Assembly (NCBI GenBank): GCA_038248655.1
Contig: JBBRXG010000120.1
Coordinates: forward strand, 1-8,855
Origin: DATBLE01 sp038248655
GTDB lineage: Bacteria > Actinomycetota > Thermoleophilia > Gaiellales > Gaiellaceae
Length of the DNA stretch: 8,855 nt
Reading direction: 5' to 3'
The first letter of the stretch is position 1. Every line of letters starts with the position of its first letter. The notes under the pieces are model-generated. The model worked only from the letters and a program-made list of their open reading frames with translations, was not told where the DNA came from and ran no database searches. Of this stretch, positions 5,799 to 8,855 are shown in pieces. The translations under genes were made by a program, and so were the position numbers.

Positions 5799-6454
5799 CG
5801 GCTGCTGCTCCGCGCCCGGCTCTTCTCCCGGCACCAGCCGTCGATGCGGCCGTGGTCGCCGGACAGGAGCACGTCCGGGACTCGCCAGCCGCGGAACTCC
5901 GGCGGCCGCGTGTAGTGCGGGAACTCGTTGCCGCCGTCGAGGTCGGCCGAGAATGTCTCCTGCGCCGCCGATCTCTCCGCGAGCGCCCCCGGCTGGAGGC
6001 GGGCGATCGCGTCGATCAGCACCATCGCCGGCAGCTCTCCGCCGGACAGGACGTAGGGGCCGATCGAGATCGCGTCGGTGGCGAGATGCCCGAGGATCCG
6101 CTCGTCGAAGCCCTCGAAGCGCGCCGAGAGCAGCGTCAGCCGTTCCTCGGCGACGAGCTCCTCGACGGCCGCCTGGTCGAGCTGCCGGCCCTGCGGGGTG
6201 AGCGCGACAACGCGGTGATCCGGCCTGCCGCCGTAGACCGCGTCCAACGCGGCCGCGACGACGTCCACGCGGAGCACCATCCCCGGCCCGCCGCCGTACG
6301 GAGAGTCGTCCACCTGGCCGTTCGGAAGCGGCGTCGTGTCCCGATAGCCGAACAGGCGCAGATCGAGCTCGGTGCCCAGCACTGTCGCGAGCGGCCGCTG
6401 CTCGGTGAGCCAGCCGAAGGCGTGCGGGACCAGAGTGAAGACGTCGACGCGCAC
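5795..6454 (-). CDS. trmD: tRNA (guanine-37-N1)-methyltransferase
   Basis: Methylates N1 of G37 next to the anticodon of tRNAs reading CNN codons, preventing +1 frameshifts, using a trefoil-knot AdoMet fold. Of 219 residues, seen in order: MRVDVFTLVP (1-10), DDSPYGGGPGMVLRVD (49-64), ALTPQGRQLDQ (84-94), LLSARFEGFDERI (108-120), ISIGPYVLSGGELPAMVLIDAI (129-150), HYTRPPEFRGWRVPDVLLSG (180-199) and GDHGRIDGW. Departures from the usual pattern are P133 where the knot normally has SIGDYVL, QETF at 165-168 where EDSF is common, and a short C-terminus lacking the usual RT..RRPDL end. The GTG at 6454 is the only start that puts RVDVFTL at the N-terminus; the open frame back to 6532 only shadows rimM. 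There are 13 nt after the rimM stop, and its own stop overlaps the lepB GTG. Confidence 0.95.
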   Translation of the reverse strand: MRVDVFTLVPHAFGWLTEQRPLATVLGTELDLRLFGYRDTTPLPNGQVDDSPYGGGPGMVLRVDVVAAALDAVYGGRPDHRVVALTPQGRQLDQAAVEELVAEERLTLLSARFEGFDERILGHLATDAISIGPYVLSGGELPAMVLIDAIARLQPGALAERSAAQETFSADLDGGNEFPHYTRPPEFRGWRVPDVLLSGDHGRIDGWCREKSRARSSSR

Positions 6455-6467
6455 CGGGCGATTGAGG

Positions 6468-6932
6468 TTACCCGTCTCCGAATCCGCGGGCGACCAGGAC
6501 CCGGCCGGCGGCGAGGTCGATCTCGCGCACACACTGCTCGTGCATCGGCAGCAGGACGCCGGAGTCGAGCATGAGAACGTCGTTCGCGATCCCGGGCGTG
6601 ACGTCCTGCACGGAGCCGAGGCGCCGGCCGCCCTCCTCGACGACGTCGAGGCCGATCAGCTGGAAGACGTAGAAGCTCTCCGGCTCCGGATCCGGCAGCA
6701 TCGACCGCGGCACCGTCAGGTCCGCTCCCCTCGGCACGGTCCGGTCGAGCCTGACCACGAGCCGCCCGCCCGAGCGCTTCCGGCCGGCGACGGTCGCCTC
6801 CTGTCCGCCCGCGAGCAACCGGGCGCCGGGCGCGAACAGGTGCTCGTTCTCGCTCGGGCGCTCGACGACGAACGACCCGTCGAGCCCGTGCGGCCGCCCC
6901 ACCCGTCCGACCGTGACGAGCTCGTCGGCCAA
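6468..6932 (-). CDS. rimM: 16S rRNA processing protein RimM
   Basis: Assembly factor for the 30S head that acts during 16S rRNA maturation and binds ribosomal protein S19. The 154-residue protein has the N-terminal RimM beta-barrel (VGRVGRPHGLDGSFVVE at 8-24) and the C-terminal PRC-barrel (FYVFQLIGLDVVEEGGRRLG at 87-106, IANDVLML at 115-122, LLPMHEQCVREIDL at 127-140, then GRVLV). The length is slightly short for the family, where about 170 residues is usual. The start is a TTG (6930-6932) that directly abuts the TAG stop of khpA, so translation probably depends on coupling with the upstream gene; no good Shine-Dalgarno is present. Position between khpA and trmD is the classical one. Confidence 0.95.
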   Translation of the reverse strand: MADELVTVGRVGRPHGLDGSFVVERPSENEHLFAPGARLLAGGQEATVAGRKRSGGRLVVRLDRTVPRGADLTVPRSMLPDPEPESFYVFQLIGLDVVEEGGRRLGSVQDVTPGIANDVLMLDSGVLLPMHEQCVREIDLAAGRVLVARGFGDG

Positions 6933-7175
6933 CTACTCGAGGATGTCGAGCAGCACGCGCCGGTCGGCCTGCGCGCCGCCGGCACGGACGATCGTGCGCA
7001 GCGCGCGGGCGATCCGGCCGCCGCGACCGATCACCCGGCCGAGATCGTCCTCCGCGACCCGCAGCTGGATCACCAGCGCCCCGTCCTCCTCGACCTCGGT
7101 GACGCTGACTGCGTCCGGACGCTCCACCAGCCGCCGCGCCAGGTACTCGACGAGCTCGGCGGCGGGGCCGGCCAT
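6933..7175 (-). CDS. khpA: KH-domain RNA-binding protein KhpA
   Basis: Small 80-residue RNA-binding protein made of a single KH domain. The core signature is LGRVIGRGGRIARALRTIV at residues 45-63, with the GRGG loop at 50-53 that contacts RNA; the earlier part supplies the VTEVEEDGALVIQLRV strands. KhpA of Gram-positive bacteria forms a complex with KhpB/Jag and influences cell division and post-transcriptional control. The partner is not in this window. Its ATG overlaps the rpsP stop by one base (TGATG), and its TAG stop directly precedes the rimM TTG. The location between rpsP and rimM is conserved widely in Firmicutes and Actinobacteria. Confidence 0.95.
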   Translation of the reverse strand: MAGPAAELVEYLARRLVERPDAVSVTEVEEDGALVIQLRVAEDDLGRVIGRGGRIARALRTIVRAGGAQADRRVLLDILE

Positions 7176-7417
7176 CAGCCGATGCTCTTCGCCTTCAGGA
7201 GCCGCGACACCGCAGCCGAGGGCTGCGCTCCCTTCGAAAGCCAGTCCTTCACCTTCGTCTCGTCGAACTCGATCAGCGACGGGTCGTGCTGCGGGTTGTA
7301 GCGCCCGACGATCTCGATGAACTTGCCGTCTCGCGGCGAGCGCGAGTCGGCGACGACGACCCGGTAGATCGGGTTCTTCTTCGACCCGACCCGGGTCAGT
7401 CTCATCCGAACTGCCAT
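7175..7417 (-). CDS. rpsP: 30S ribosomal protein S16
   Basis: Component of the small ribosomal subunit needed for 30S assembly. The 80-residue sequence is typical from the first residues: MAVRMRLTRVGSKKNPIYRV, then VVADSRSPRDGKFIEIVGRY and NPQHDPSLIEFDETKVKDWL, followed by SKGAQPSAAVSRLL. It ends soon after this core, so it lacks the long C-terminal extension found in some actinobacterial S16 proteins. The ATG at 7417 has the best ribosome site of the window, AGGAGG at 7423-7428, 5 nt upstream. That site lies inside the end of ffh. The stop overlaps the khpA start. Confidence 0.97.
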   Translation of the reverse strand: MAVRMRLTRVGSKKNPIYRVVVADSRSPRDGKFIEIVGRYNPQHDPSLIEFDETKVKDWLSKGAQPSAAVSRLLKAKSIG

Positions 7418-7419
7418 TC

Positions 7420-8751
<1,332 letters not shown>

Positions 8752-8855
8752 TACCGGGGAAGGGTACCTACCCGCCTGGCAGGGGCAGTCCCGGAGGGTA
8801 GCTCCCTGCCTCAGCCGTATGCGCGCTTCAGGCCGAGAGCAGTGACAGGCTTTTA
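8752..8855. other. ffh upstream region with an imperfect hairpin
   Basis: About 100 nt before ffh with no recognised gene. GGCAGGG (8778-8784) and CCCTGCC (8804-8810) are complementary and enclose CCC-GGA-GGG, so an interrupted hairpin can form in the ffh leader. No T-tract follows on either strand, and no convincing promoter was found. The stretch could hold a promoter, a leader structure or the end of an upstream transcription unit. Confidence 0.3.

Noticed and set aside
6372..7301. 309-codon open frame on the + strand opposite rpsP, khpA, rimM and trmD.
   Set aside because: Frame shadow; the minus-strand genes have conserved motifs and contiguous spacing.

Overview
The window is a GC-rich chromosomal segment that reads as an actinobacterial genome, possibly of the Thermoleophilia type. 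That placement is inferred from GC-rich codon use, GTG/TTG starts, and the protein flavour of RnhB, LepB and Ffh; no rRNA or marker gene is present to prove it.

Right two thirds (about 3366-8751, minus strand): a tightly packed translation and secretion operon read in the order ffh, rpsP, khpA, rimM, trmD, lepB, rplS, rnhB, yraN. Most junctions are 0-13 nt gaps or short overlaps (TGATG, TAG|TTG, GTGA), so they are probably co-transcribed and translationally coupled. The products serve the ribosome (S16, L19, the 30S maturation factor RimM, the KH protein KhpA), tRNA (TrmD m1G37 methylation), protein export (Ffh targets, LepB cleaves signal peptides) and nucleic-acid upkeep (RNase HII, YraN nuclease-fold protein). 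The main oddity is lepB: its protein begins with a J-domain-like module lacking the HPD tripeptide, fused in one frame to an apparently intact signal peptidase I. lepB also lies before rplS rather than after it. A 13-bp perfect palindrome and a candidate internal promoter separate the two. L19 carries a long acidic tail.

Middle (2340-3212, minus): htpX, a membrane zinc metalloprotease gene. Its Shine-Dalgarno sequence lies inside a potential hairpin, a candidate RNA thermometer or other translational switch.

Left third (387-2335, plus): a two-gene restriction-modification unit, a DNA methyltransferase (motifs DPFLGSGTT and TSPPY) followed by a PD-(D/E)xK endonuclease resembling the TdeIII family. 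It converges on htpX with only 4 nt between stop codons. At the left edge (1-283, minus) is the N-terminus of a ComM/YifB ATPase gene. Since yraN and comM are commonly close neighbours in bacteria, htpX plus the R-M pair look like material placed between them.

No rRNA, tRNA, CRISPR array, transposase or integrase was recognised.
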